IMG/VR virus record: IMGVR_UViG_3300026473_000477
Location: 1-64,000 of that record
Source: a virus
Direction: 5' to 3' (one strand)
Length of the DNA: 64,000 nucleotides
Shown: positions 1-5,683 of the stretch, piece after piece
How positions within the stretch are numbered: the first letter of the stretch is position 1
Layout of the letters: each line of letters opens with the position of its first letter
Made by a program: the position numbers and the translations under genes
Notes under the pieces: model-generated
What the model was told of the DNA's origin: nothing
What the model saw: the letters and a program-made list of their open reading frames with translations, nothing else
Databases searched by the model: none

Positions 1-522
1 AGCATTACCATAAACACTGGCATTACCATAAACACTGGCATTACCACAAACCCTAGCATTACCATAAACCTGAGCATTACCATAAACCCAAGCATTACCA
101 TAAACACTGGCATTACCATAAACACTGGCATTACCACAAACCCTAGCATTACCATAAACCTGAGCATTACCATAAACCCAAGCATTACCATAAACACTGG
201 CATTACCATAAACACTGGCATTACCATAAACCCTAGCATTACCATAAACACTGGCATTACCATAAACACTGGCATTACCACAAACCCTAGCATTACCATA
301 AACCCAAGCATTACCATAAACCCAAGCATTACCATAAACCCAAGCATTACCATAAACCTGAGCATTACCATAAACCCTAGCATTACCATAAACCTGAGCA
401 TTACCATAAACCCAAGCATTACCATAAACACTGGCATTACCATAAACACTGGCATTACCACAAACCCTAGCATTACCATAAACCCAAGCATTACCATAAA
501 CCCAAGCATTACCATAAACACT
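1..522 (-). repeat. 18-bp tandem repeat array (about 29 units) inside the hexapeptide gene
   Basis: Units of the form GCATTACCATAAACnnnn recur every 18 bp without a frame break. Variation is confined to a few unit types encoding S, W, Q or R at the fifth residue of the hexapeptide, and whole blocks of several units are copied identically. This points to recent expansion by slippage or recombination. The array continues past the window edge. Confidence 0.95.
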
Positions 523-669
523 AGTGCTTAAATTATCTTCTGATTCTACGTATCCGCCTAAATCTCCCTTTTTTACAAAAAGAAAATCAACTAAAGCCTC
601 AATTCTGTATAAAGTTTTTCCAAATACTTCAATTTTCAAATCAGTTCTTATTTTATATTTCTTTTGCAT
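1..669 (-). CDS. Hexapeptide-repeat (left-handed beta-helix) protein, 3' end outside window
   Basis: The frame is open from an ATG at 669 to the window edge (223 codons, no stop). The first 55 or so residues (MQKKYKIRTDLKIEVFGK..., KKGDLGGYVE) match the N-terminal cap I recall from phage and bacterial YdcK-like proteins. The rest is a perfect series of hexapeptides: GNAWVY, GNASVY, GNAQVY, GNARVC. Such repeats form a left-handed beta-helix. The function is unknown; a structural or surface-binding role is a guess. A good Shine-Dalgarno (AAGGGGA) precedes the ATG. It is the last gene of the minus-strand early block and has its own promoter at 691-718. The family call is sure; the role is not. 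Confidence 0.85.
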   Translation of the reverse strand, partial: MQKKYKIRTDLKIEVFGKTLYRIEALVDFLFVKKGDLGGYVESEDNLSTSVYGNAWVYGNAWVYGNARVCGNASVYGNASVYGNAWVYGNAQVYGNARVYGNAQVYGNAWVYGNAWVYGNAWVYGNARVCGNASVYGNASVYGNARVYGNASVYGNASVYGNAWVYGNAQVYGNARVCGNASVYGNASVYGNAWVYGNAQVYGNARVCGNASVYGNASVYGNA

Positions 670-688
670 ATTTTCCCCTTTTCTTAAT

Positions 689-898
689 TCATTTTAGCAC
701 ATCGCAAAAACTTGTCAATGAAATATTATCAGCTTTACAAAGATTTCCAGATAAATCAAAGAATTGATCTTTCTTGACCTTTTCATAACGCAAAAAAGCT
801 AACCTTTGATCTCTAATTTCTTCAACTATTGGCAAACATTGACCTTTAAAAATTCCAGATAAGAAAAATTTATTATAGCTTAACTTGTAAACTTTCAT
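689..898 (-). CDS. Small early protein, 69 aa
   Basis: Not recognised. A basic protein beginning MKVYKLSYNKFF. The ATG follows AAGAAAGG, and the start overlaps the stop of the upstream 50-residue gene by ATGA, so translation is probably coupled. Its 3' end contains the promoter of the next gene. Confidence 0.65.
   Translation of the reverse strand: MKVYKLSYNKFFLSGIFKGQCLPIVEEIRDQRLAFLRYEKVKKDQFFDLSGNLCKADNISLTSFCDVLK
691..718 (-). promoter_or_regulatory. sigma70-type early promoter
   Basis: On the minus strand TTGACA (713-718), a 16-bp spacer, then TAAAAT (691-696). It lies in the 3' end of the 689-898 gene and drives the hexapeptide-repeat gene. Confidence 0.7.
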
Positions 899-1047
899 TT
901 TTTGCCTTTCTTAATAATAAATCTTGACATAAACTTTTCGATTAGTCCAGAAATTGACTTGTTATCTTTTTCCAGATTGGATAAAAAATTGACCTCTCCG
1001 ACTGATAAGCTTTTTCCAGTTTTGAGTTTTTGGTTTAAATTTTGCAT
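895..1047 (-). CDS. Small early protein, 50 aa
   Basis: An ATG at 1047 preceded by AGGAG opens a frame of 50 residues (MQNLNQKLKTGKSLSVGEVN..., ending FIIKKGKK). It is polar and basic, with no recognised domain. It ends in an ATGA overlap with the next gene and starts 8 bp after the winged-helix gene, so it belongs to the same transcript. Confidence 0.65.
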   Translation of the reverse strand: MQNLNQKLKTGKSLSVGEVNFLSNLEKDNKSISGLIEKFMSRFIIKKGKK

Positions 1048-1054
1048 AAATCTC

Positions 1055-1534
1055 CTAATGTACTAATAGTTTACCTTTTTCTGTTTGATAAGTTTTAGCA
1101 TTTGTTAGTAACCCTTCTCTTGTCAAATTTCTGACGATTGTCGAGACTTGTCTTAAACTCATTCCAATTTTTAAAGCAATCTCTTTATTGGAAATGATAT
1201 TATTTTCTTTTAAACATTCTAGAACTAAATAACTTGACATTCCGAATTTTCTGACAAAATCAAAATCAATCGGAGAAATGTAAGTTGATTCATTTATCGG
1301 CTTTTTTTCCACAATATTTAAATCTTTCTTAATATACTTGGAAAACTTAGCCAATAGTTCATTTTCATTTTTAGCTTTAAAGCTCTTTACAGCGTTTGAA
1401 TCGACAACGTAATGATCTGACTCGTCGCAAATAATAAATTCTTTTAAACCAATTTTAAGCACTAATAAGCGACCTTTTTTCTCACTGGTAAAGTCTTCAT
1501 AATGGTTTTTAAAAAGATTTATAATGTTTTCCAT
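1055..1534 (-). CDS. Winged-helix DNA-binding protein, 159 aa
   Basis: Residues about 100-159 fit a winged helix: SSYLVLECLKE, then an HTH-like NKEIALKIGMSLRQVSTIVR and NLTREGLLTNAK before a short wing. This resembles MarR-type regulators. The N-terminal 90 residues are lysine-rich and unrecognised. AGAGGA lies 6 nt before the ATG, inside the last codons of the upstream gene. A transcriptional regulator of early genes is likely from fold and position; the target is unknown. Confidence 0.7.
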   Translation of the reverse strand: MENIINLFKNHYEDFTSEKKGRLLVLKIGLKEFIICDESDHYVVDSNAVKSFKAKNENELLAKFSKYIKKDLNIVEKKPINESTYISPIDFDFVRKFGMSSYLVLECLKENNIISNKEIALKIGMSLRQVSTIVRNLTREGLLTNAKTYQTEKGKLLVH

Positions 1535-1537
1535 TTG

Positions 1538-1735
1538 CTATCCTCTAAAATGTTTAGCATAACTAGTCGGATATTTTAAGATATCTTGCAATTCTTGATA
1601 ACTAACTCTCCCATAATCAAACATGTCCAGATTTCCAAAATCGTGAACTTGGCAATAATATTCACATTTTCCATTCTCAATGGGATAGAAGTAGACAGAA
1701 ATTTCAGAACTATATTTGTATTCTATTTGTTGCAT
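1538..1735 (-). CDS. Small early protein, 65 aa
   Basis: Not recognised; acidic and rich in tyrosine (YKYSSEISVYFY, CEYYCQVHDFG). Its ATG follows AGAGGATAAT. It sits tightly between 1749-2183 and the winged-helix gene in one transcript. Confidence 0.65.
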   Translation of the reverse strand: MQQIEYKYSSEISVYFYPIENGKCEYYCQVHDFGNLDMFDYGRVSYQELQDILKYPTSYAKHFRG

Positions 1736-1748
1736 ATTATCCTCTTTT

Positions 1749-2183
1749 TTAAATCAATGCGTGAATGACTTCAATACAATTTGAAAGCTTACTAAACTCT
1801 TTAAGATCGTCTTGAATACTTTCAATTTGATTTTTTCTTTGTTCATCTAAGCTCTTTTTTCGCCTAGAGTTACTAAGCTGTTTTATAATTTCTCCCTTTT
1901 TCTCAAGTAAGTTTTTAGCGGCATCTGCTTTCCAACCATCTTGATCTAAGCTTAGTCTAGTGTAAACTACCATGTCAATTTTAATCCCTAAGTCATTCAT
2001 CAATTTTCTAACTTTTGATTGATGTTTTAATGTACTTGGTGAATAATTATAGTTATTAAAAACAACCAAACCATTATCGATAGTGACAAATTTCCACCAT
2101 TTATAAGAAAATGCCTCTAGTTTTTCAGCATCGAAAGTTACATTTGAAGCTTCATATTGGTTACGTTTTTTGCTGAATTTCAT
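1749..2183 (-). CDS. Conserved early phage protein, 144 aa
   Basis: Function unknown. The N-terminal half is aromatic-rich (YKWWKFVTIDNGLVVFNNYNYS) followed by SPSTLKHQSKVRKL. The C-terminal third (about 95-135) is a charged helix likely to form a coiled coil. AGAGGGGATAAA precedes the ATG. It is the first gene behind the promoter at 2213-2241. Confidence 0.7.
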   Translation of the reverse strand: MKFSKKRNQYEASNVTFDAEKLEAFSYKWWKFVTIDNGLVVFNNYNYSPSTLKHQSKVRKLMNDLGIKIDMVVYTRLSLDQDGWKADAAKNLLEKKGEIIKQLSNSRRKKSLDEQRKNQIESIQDDLKEFSKLSNCIEVIHALI

Positions 2184-2212
2184 TTTATCCCCTCTTGTTG
2201 TTGTCTTGATTC

Positions 2213-2241
2213 ATTTTACATTATGCGTTAATTCTAGTCAA
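2213..2241 (-). promoter_or_regulatory. sigma70-type early promoter
   Basis: TTGACT (2236-2241), 17-bp spacer, TAAAAT (2213-2218) on the minus strand. The -35 box overlaps the last codons of the 32-residue membrane peptide gene. It drives the 2183-to-895 operon. Confidence 0.75.
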
Positions 2242-2332
2242 CAAAAATAATCATAATAAGTAAAGTCCATCCCAATATTGGGGAAATTAAGAATGCACCT
2301 TTGACGGCTAAAATTGCCATTAATATTGCCAT
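2234..2332 (-). CDS. Single-span membrane peptide, 32 aa
   Basis: The frame starts ATG right after the stop of 2334-2684 and encodes an almost wholly hydrophobic peptide (MAILMAILAVKGAFLI... LLIMIIFVD). One transmembrane helix is likely. Only a weak GGA lies in front, so translation probably depends on coupling. The role is unknown. Confidence 0.5.
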   Translation of the reverse strand: MAILMAILAVKGAFLISPILGWTLLIMIIFVD

Positions 2333-2333
2333 T

Positions 2334-2684
2334 TTAAGCATCCTTTGTGGCTAGATTTAAAGCTTCAGTCATTGCCTTAGCTTTTGATTCATAAGCTAAA
2401 AACTCTCCGCCATTTTCAATAGAATCGGCTTTAATATCATAGACTCTTACAGTGAATTTTCTAGTATCATCACCAAAACCAGATTTTTCGCTTGACACAA
2501 AGAAAACTTTTCCACTATTGGAAACGAAAACATCTTGATAAACTTTTGACTTAAAAAATCTCATCGTGTCTGGAGAAAACCAATAACCTTTATGTCTTCT
2601 TTCGATATCGTTTACCGAATAAATTCCAAACTTATTATAATTATCTCTGATTAGTTCTAGTTTTTGTTTTTTAGTAAGTTTCAT
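2334..2684 (-). CDS. Conserved early phage protein, 116 aa
   Basis: Resembles a family of uncharacterised phage proteins with the central pattern RRHKGYWFSPDTMRFFKSKV followed by a beta-rich FVSSEKS...FTVRVYD segment; no function is known to me. A strong AAGGGG lies before the ATG, and the gene has its own promoter at 2713-2741. Confidence 0.7.
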   Translation of the reverse strand: MKLTKKQKLELIRDNYNKFGIYSVNDIERRHKGYWFSPDTMRFFKSKVYQDVFVSNSGKVFFVSSEKSGFGDDTRKFTVRVYDIKADSIENGGEFLAYESKAKAMTEALNLATKDA

Positions 2685-2712
2685 AATTTCCCCTTGTTTT
2701 TGGTCTTAATCA

Positions 2713-2741
2713 ATCTTACTGCATCGCATTAAATCAGTCAA
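2713..2741 (-). promoter_or_regulatory. sigma70-type early promoter
   Basis: TTGACT (2736-2741), 17-bp spacer, TAAGAT (2713-2718), minus strand. Placed right behind the lipoprotein gene, it drives 2334-2684. Confidence 0.7.
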
Positions 2742-2744
2742 CAA

Positions 2745-2867
2745 TTATTTTATTTCTCTTATAATTCGATTATAACGCTCTTTTGTTTCTTGAGTAGACT
2801 TGACGGCACATCCAACTAAAAACACTGTTAAAGTCAAACTAGCCACTAATAAACCGATTGTTTTCAT
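2745..2867 (-). CDS. Small lipoprotein, 40 aa
   Basis: MKTIGLLVASLTLTVFLVGC is a complete signal peptide ending in a lipobox (LVGC) at residues 17-20; the mature part is only about 21 charged residues. AAAGGATAAC precedes the ATG. It should be lipidated and anchored in the envelope. Early phage lipoproteins of this size are sometimes superinfection-exclusion factors that block the receptor (for example T5 Llp); that role here is inference. Confidence 0.7.
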   Translation of the reverse strand: MKTIGLLVASLTLTVFLVGCAVKSTQETKERYNRIIREIK

Positions 2868-2905
2868 TTTGTTATCCTTTTGTTAATTTATGTTATCACT
2901 AATTT

Positions 2906-3121
2906 TTACCAAATAATATCATTTTGTAAATAATATTCACATTTTTCGACTAGTTTTCTCATTTTTGCTTTATCTGGATGACAACTCTCTTTAAAATCGG
3001 TCCAGCGGTCTTGAGATTCTGAAAACCTCGCCACTTCAAGCCAATAGACCCCAGCTAACTTGTAAGACCTAATTCGCATTAATTTGCCTTTATTAGAAAG
3101 AATTTGCTTGTCAATATTCAT
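2906..3121 (-). CDS. Small early protein, 71 aa
   Basis: Not recognised. It has a beta-rich middle (RSYKLAGVYWLEVARFSES) and a helical end (KAKMRKLVEKCEYYLQ). AAGGGG precedes the ATG. Probably co-transcribed with the upstream 53-residue gene. Confidence 0.65.
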   Translation of the reverse strand: MNIDKQILSNKGKLMRIRSYKLAGVYWLEVARFSESQDRWTDFKESCHPDKAKMRKLVEKCEYYLQNDIIW

Positions 3122-3130
3122 AATTTCCCC

Positions 3131-3292
3131 TTATTTAATTAAGTAATCTTGACTCATGACATCCAACAACTCAAGTTCAAGAATTCTAATTTGATTTAAA
3201 ATCTCATTAAATCTCTCACGATCCCGATCAGAATAAATGACCGCTTTCTTTTCAAGTTCCTCAATTTTTAGTCTAAGCTCATGTCTTGTCAT
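3131..3292 (-). CDS. Small helical protein, 53 aa
   Basis: ATG at 3292 behind AAAGGATTAT. The product (MTRHELRLKIEELEKK..., FNEILNQIRILELELLDVM) is nearly all charged heptad-like helix, so a small coiled-coil dimer is likely. It is the first gene behind the promoter at 3320-3348. Role unknown. Confidence 0.65.
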   Translation of the reverse strand: MTRHELRLKIEELEKKAVIYSDRDRERFNEILNQIRILELELLDVMSQDYLIK

Positions 3293-3319
3293 ATATAATC
3301 CTTTGTTAAGTGTTAATTT

Positions 3320-3348
3320 ATTATATCAGTTTTGAAGCAATGCGTCAA
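3320..3348 (-). promoter_or_regulatory. sigma70-type early promoter
   Basis: TTGACG (3343-3348), 17-bp spacer, perfect TATAAT (3320-3325), minus strand, ahead of the 3292-to-2745 genes. Confidence 0.75.
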
Positions 3349-3355
3349 TAATTAT

Positions 3356-3559
3356 TTAAAGATCCAGAATATTGTTTGCATTTTCTAAACATTCCAGAAA
3401 CTCGTCATCAGGCATGTTTAAAAGCTCTAAAATAGCGTTTTTATTTAATACTTGTCCACATAATAGATGATAAGCCACATCGTCAACTCTATGAAAACCA
3501 TTGTCATTAACTTTAATTCTTTTTCTTAATTTATTAAAGCAAACCGAAACGCTTGACAT
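3356..3559 (-). CDS. Small early protein, 67 aa
   Basis: Not recognised; mostly helical (DDVAYHLLCGQVLNKNAILE, LLNMPDDEFLECLENANNIL). AAAGGAAA precedes the ATG. It follows 3587-3838 by 27 bp, so probably the same transcript. Confidence 0.6.
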   Translation of the reverse strand: MSSVSVCFNKLRKRIKVNDNGFHRVDDVAYHLLCGQVLNKNAILELLNMPDDEFLECLENANNILDL

Positions 3560-3586
3560 AAAGTTTCCTTTGTTTTAAGTTCTTAC

Positions 3587-3838
3587 TTATCTTAACTCGA
3601 AAAAATAATGACCTGTTAAAACTTTACGATCAGTGATCTCGGCAACAAAACTCATTAGTCTATTTTTAAAAACAAGTTTTCCCATGTGATACTCGAAAAG
3701 ATCATCAATCATAAGATCCTTTATAGCTTTTTTAGTGAGTTTAGCCTTATTCGGTACAATCTTAGATTCATCAACTAGTAAAGCGTCTTTAATATCAAGT
3801 TTTGATTCAATTAAATCTTTATATTCGTTTAAGTTCAT
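3587..3838 (-). CDS. Small early protein, 83 aa
   Basis: Not recognised. A lysine-rich N-terminal helix, then LIDDLFEYHMGKLVFKNRLM and a final strand ending GHYFFELR. AAGGGAG precedes the ATG, and the gene is led by the promoter at 3870-3898. Confidence 0.65.
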   Translation of the reverse strand: MNLNEYKDLIESKLDIKDALLVDESKIVPNKAKLTKKAIKDLMIDDLFEYHMGKLVFKNRLMSFVAEITDRKVLTGHYFFELR

Positions 3839-3869
3839 GGAAAACTCCCTTTGTTATTCGATATAATTA

Positions 3870-3898
3870 ATTATAATGCCTCGTGTTATAGAATGCAA
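3870..3898 (-). promoter_or_regulatory. sigma70-type early promoter
   Basis: TTGCAT (3893-3898), 17-bp spacer, TATAAT (3870-3875), minus strand. Confidence 0.7.
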
Positions 3899-3907
3899 CA
3901 AAAAAGC

Positions 3908-4120
3908 TTAATAACCATAAACTTGATATTGTTCAGCTATCCTATTGATTTCCTGATAATCAATTCCTAGCTCTCTGGATTTACGCTCAATAGCTGATTT
4001 ATACGCTGAAAACTCGCCATAACTCATTTTTATCATGTTACGGCATAAAAAATAAATATATGGTTTCAGATCATCAAGCGACTTGATATCAGATTCTCTC
4101 AATTGTTTGACTGTTAACAT
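3908..4120 (-). CDS. Small early protein, 70 aa
   Basis: Not recognised; helical and charged (MLTVKQLRESDIKSLDDLKP...). AAAGGATAAC lies before the ATG. It follows 4124-4315 by 3 bp in one transcript. Confidence 0.65.
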   Translation of the reverse strand: MLTVKQLRESDIKSLDDLKPYIYFLCRNMIKMSYGEFSAYKSAIERKSRELGIDYQEINRIAEQYQVYGY

Positions 4121-4123
4121 AAG

Positions 4124-4315
4124 TTATCCTTTTAATCCTTTAGAAAGTTTATTTGACCTTTTGAACCACTTTTGTTCTATTGAGCAGTATTTAATAATAC
4201 CATCGCTTTCTAGTTGTCTTACTTTAATTGTTAGTTCTTTGTTTCCAATAGGATACTTAAAACCTAAACCATTAGTTGAATTTAAAACAATTAATAAATT
4301 ATTAAGTTCTTTCAT
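4124..4315 (-). CDS. Small early protein, 63 aa, possibly winged-helix
   Basis: The segment NKELTIKVRQLESDGIIKYC looks like the recognition-helix and wing part of a winged-helix fold (weak evidence), followed by a basic tail (KWFKRSNKLSKGLKG). GAGGAGATAAC precedes the ATG. First gene behind the promoter at 4337-4365. Confidence 0.6.
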   Translation of the reverse strand: MKELNNLLIVLNSTNGLGFKYPIGNKELTIKVRQLESDGIIKYCSIEQKWFKRSNKLSKGLKG

Positions 4316-4336
4316 GTTATCTCCTCGGTTAATTAG

Positions 4337-4365
4337 ATTATACTAAAAATAACTCATTGAGTCAA
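4337..4365 (-). promoter_or_regulatory. sigma70-type early promoter
   Basis: TTGACT (4360-4365), 17-bp spacer, TATAAT (4337-4342), minus strand. It lies back to back with the late-type promoter of RNA A. Confidence 0.75.
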
Positions 4366-4410
4366 CAAAATAAATAAATATTTAATAAGTTCGGATATTA
4401 TTAATGAATT

Positions 4411-4430
4411 ATCGCTATAATATAGTATAA
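4411..4430 (+). promoter_or_regulatory. Late-type phage promoter motif, copy 1
   Basis: ATCGCTATAATATAGTATAA, one of nine plus-strand copies of the motif ATCGCTATTATATAGTATAG. It is the only one not followed by a protein gene; the structured RNA A begins directly behind it. Confidence 0.7.
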
Positions 4431-4680
4431 GCTTTGGGACCGTGAAATAGAGGTTAAGCAAGCCGACCTAGTCCAGCGTTCTGGGAAGCCAGTGGACACT
4501 TGAGAAACGTCAACGAGTAGACTCAAGCGGAAAGCCCTAAGAAGTGACTAGATGAATGCGACTAGTTGCCATGTTTAGAGATAGCTAAACGACCATAAGC
4601 CTTGAGGGAAATTAGTTGAGTACCTTCCAAGGAATAAAGTAAACATAGAGACTTCAGTCCCTATAGGTACTTTATTGTCT
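4431..4680 (+). ncRNA. Structured noncoding RNA A (about 250 nt)
   Basis: No plausible gene, but strong predicted pairing behind a late-type promoter. A closing helix pairs 4432-4441 (CTTTGGGACC) with 4529-4541. Inside are AGGU/ACCU (4451-4454, 4466-4469), GUCCA/UGGAC (4471-4475, 4493-4497) capped by CUGG-GAAG-CCAG, and CUUGAG/CUCAAG (4499-4504, 4522-4527). A second domain has GUUUAG/CUAAAC, and the 3' end is a 9-bp helix (4633-4641 with 4668-4676) holding an inner AUAG/CUAU and GAC/GUC stem. The 15-nt motif GACCGTGAAATAGAG (4438-4452) recurs in RNA B. The class was not recognised; GOLLD, ROOL and HEARO could not be tested. Confidence 0.7.
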
Positions 4681-4976
4681 AAAATGAAGGGTTACTGAGG
4701 ACAATTCAAAAGAAAGACATAGGTTACTGTTAAGATCGTTCCAATATAAATGTTTCTTAGCATATAGTTTCCTTTTTGATATCCAAGGTTAATTGGATGA
4801 TAGCAGAGATTAGTGAGAAAAGCAATGGAAGAGAAAGAAAACAACAACTTATCTCACTTACCTTAATCTTCCCCTTCCAACAATCAACTACTTACTGGCA
4901 TAATTCTTGCATCCAACTAATGATATACTGCACCTAGTCAAGCCACTCTCCCCAATTGGAAAAAAACTAATAGTAG
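4681..4976. other. Intergenic stretch, no firm gene
   Basis: Nothing convincing. A frame of 46 codons on the plus strand (4797-4937) lacks a ribosome-binding site. GTGAGA and TCTCAC, about 34 nt apart (near 4821-4858), could form a weak stem. It may be the 3' part of the RNA A transcript. Confidence 0.4.
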
Positions 4977-5005
4977 TTGACAGTCATCCTGCACCATGTT
5001 ATAAT
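4977..5005 (+). promoter_or_regulatory. Perfect-consensus sigma70 promoter
   Basis: TTGACA (4977-4982), exactly 17 bp, TATAAT (5000-5005), plus strand. It is among the strongest host-type promoters here and points away from the minus-strand early operons, into a stretch of tiny reading frames. Confidence 0.85.
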
Positions 5006-5033
5006 AACAGTATAACTAAACAAGGGGGACAGA

Positions 5034-5147
5034 ATGATAGTAAAAACTCAACACTCAACGTGGCCCGGTTCAGAAAACGACAAAATGATTTATATTTCTC
5101 ATGAGGTGAGAGGTGGTTATTATTATATCACTTGGAAGCTTAAATAG
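5034..5147 (+). CDS. Small protein, 37 aa
   Basis: The first ATG behind the 4977 promoter, preceded by AAGGGGGA. Product MIVKTQHSTWPGSENDKMIY..., ending GGYYYITWKLK; beta-rich, unrecognised. The combination of perfect promoter and strong ribosome site is the main argument that it is translated; a leader peptide is the alternative. Confidence 0.5.
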   Translation: MIVKTQHSTWPGSENDKMIYISHEVRGGYYYITWKLK

Positions 5148-5166
5148 TCATCAGGCGAGGATAACA

Positions 5167-5208
5167 ATGACTAGAGAGGAAATGGCTAACAATCTTTTCC
5201 CAATGTGA
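5167..5208 (+). CDS. Possible 13-aa peptide (MTREEMANNLFPM)
   Basis: ATG behind GCGAGGATAACA, 19 bp after the 37-residue gene. Too short to judge; it could be a leader peptide. Confidence 0.25.
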   Translation: MTREEMANNLFPM

Positions 5209-5227
5209 TAAGATACTATCAGAGGGG

Positions 5228-5308
5228 ATGATAACAGTCAGCACTACTGGTAAACTTGTAGAATGTTACCTACCAGTGAGAGCTACTGGCAAGCCTGTAG
5301 ACGACTAG
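5228..5308 (+). CDS. Possible 26-aa peptide spanning a direct repeat
   Basis: Encodes MITVSTTGKLVECYLPVRAT..., within which (S)TTGKLVE and (R)ATGKPVD are two versions of one repeat. GAGGGG is too close to the ATG for a good ribosome site, so the repeat may matter more as DNA or RNA than as protein. Confidence 0.25.
   Translation: MITVSTTGKLVECYLPVRATGKPVDD
5244..5301. repeat. 19-bp imperfect direct repeat with dyad symmetry
   Basis: CTACTGGTAAACTTGTAGA (5244-5262) and CTACTGGCAAGCCTGTAGA (5283-5301). Each copy is itself a near inverted repeat, and CCAGT (5273-5277) can pair with ACTGG (5285-5289). It lies between two strong promoters, so it may be an operator pair, an origin element or an RNA structure. 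Confidence 0.5.
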
Positions 5309-5311
5309 GAC

Positions 5312-5341
5312 TTGACAGGTAGCGGTACAGTGTGATATAAT
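5312..5341 (+). promoter_or_regulatory. sigma70 promoter, second plus-strand copy
   Basis: TTGACA (5312-5317), 18-bp spacer, TATAAT (5336-5341). The expected start is about 5348, directly before a G-quadruplex motif. The transcript would run antisense to the minus-strand genes from 5438 on. Confidence 0.8.
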
Positions 5342-5350
5342 GATTGTAAT

Positions 5351-5377
5351 GGGTTGGAGGGTTGATAGGGGGTAGGG
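5351..5377 (+). other. G-quadruplex motif at a transcript 5' end
   Basis: Four runs of at least three G with loops of 5, 6 and 2 nt (GGG-TTGGA-GGG-TTGATA-GGGGG-TA-GGG), followed by GGGAGGGGG at 5394-5402. Such G-rich sequence stands out sharply in this AT-rich genome. Confidence 0.75.
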
Positions 5378-5437
5378 TACTTTTGAAAGAGAATGGGAGG
5401 GGGAATATGCCAGAATATATATTTTCCATTCTACCAA

Positions 5438-5683
5438 TCAAGTGTCATACAACAACCTATAAATCACATCATATTTTCTTCTATGATTCTCATACTCTAG
5501 CTTAACTTCATCAACTATATTATTGGATAATGTAACATCGTTTGACAGACTAAGTAATTCCATGTAAATAGTAAAGTACCTATTTTCTAGGCTAAATTTC
5601 TCCATACCTTCCTTATTCCTACTAAGGACAAAGTATTCAAATATTTGAATTTTAAGCTCATCTATTCTATTATTTGAACTCAA
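5438..5683 (-). CDS. Small helical protein, 81 aa
   Basis: Starts at TTG (5683) behind GAAGGTG, overlapping the upstream gene by 14 bp. Helical (RIDELKIQIFEYFVLSRNKE, DEVKLEYENHRRKYD); not recognised. Last gene of the 6554-to-5438 operon. Confidence 0.6.
   Translation of the reverse strand: MSSNNRIDELKIQIFEYFVLSRNKEGMEKFSLENRYFTIYMELLSLSNDVTLSNNIVDEVKLEYENHRRKYDVIYRLLYDT

Noticed and set aside
1-522. CRISPR-like regular repeats
   Set aside because: There are no unique spacers; the 18-bp units are a continuous open reading frame of hexapeptides with a recognisable N-terminal cap.
4438-4452. Ribosomal RNA fragment (GTGAAATAGA also occurs in 23S rRNA)
   Set aside because: The match is about ten bases and the flanks do not continue it.
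4431-4540. Group I intron core, because GACCGTGAAAT resembles a P3 strand
   Set aside because: No convincing P7/J8 elements or flanking exon of a known gene, and RNA B shows the same motif in a different context.
4907-5104. 65-codon plus-strand frame
   Set aside because: It crosses the perfect sigma70 promoter at 4977-5005, has no ribosome site and competes with the better 5034 start.
4431-5437. tRNA or tmRNA genes in the long noncoding region
   Set aside because: No T-loop (GGTTCRANNCC-type) or acceptor-stem pattern; none seen elsewhere in the window either.
5407-5505. Plus-strand frame behind GGGAGGGGG (MPEYIFSILP...)
   Set aside because: The ribosome-like G-run is good, but the frame runs antisense into 5438-5683 and encodes a low-complexity His/Thr/Tyr mix; left as part of the G-rich transcript.
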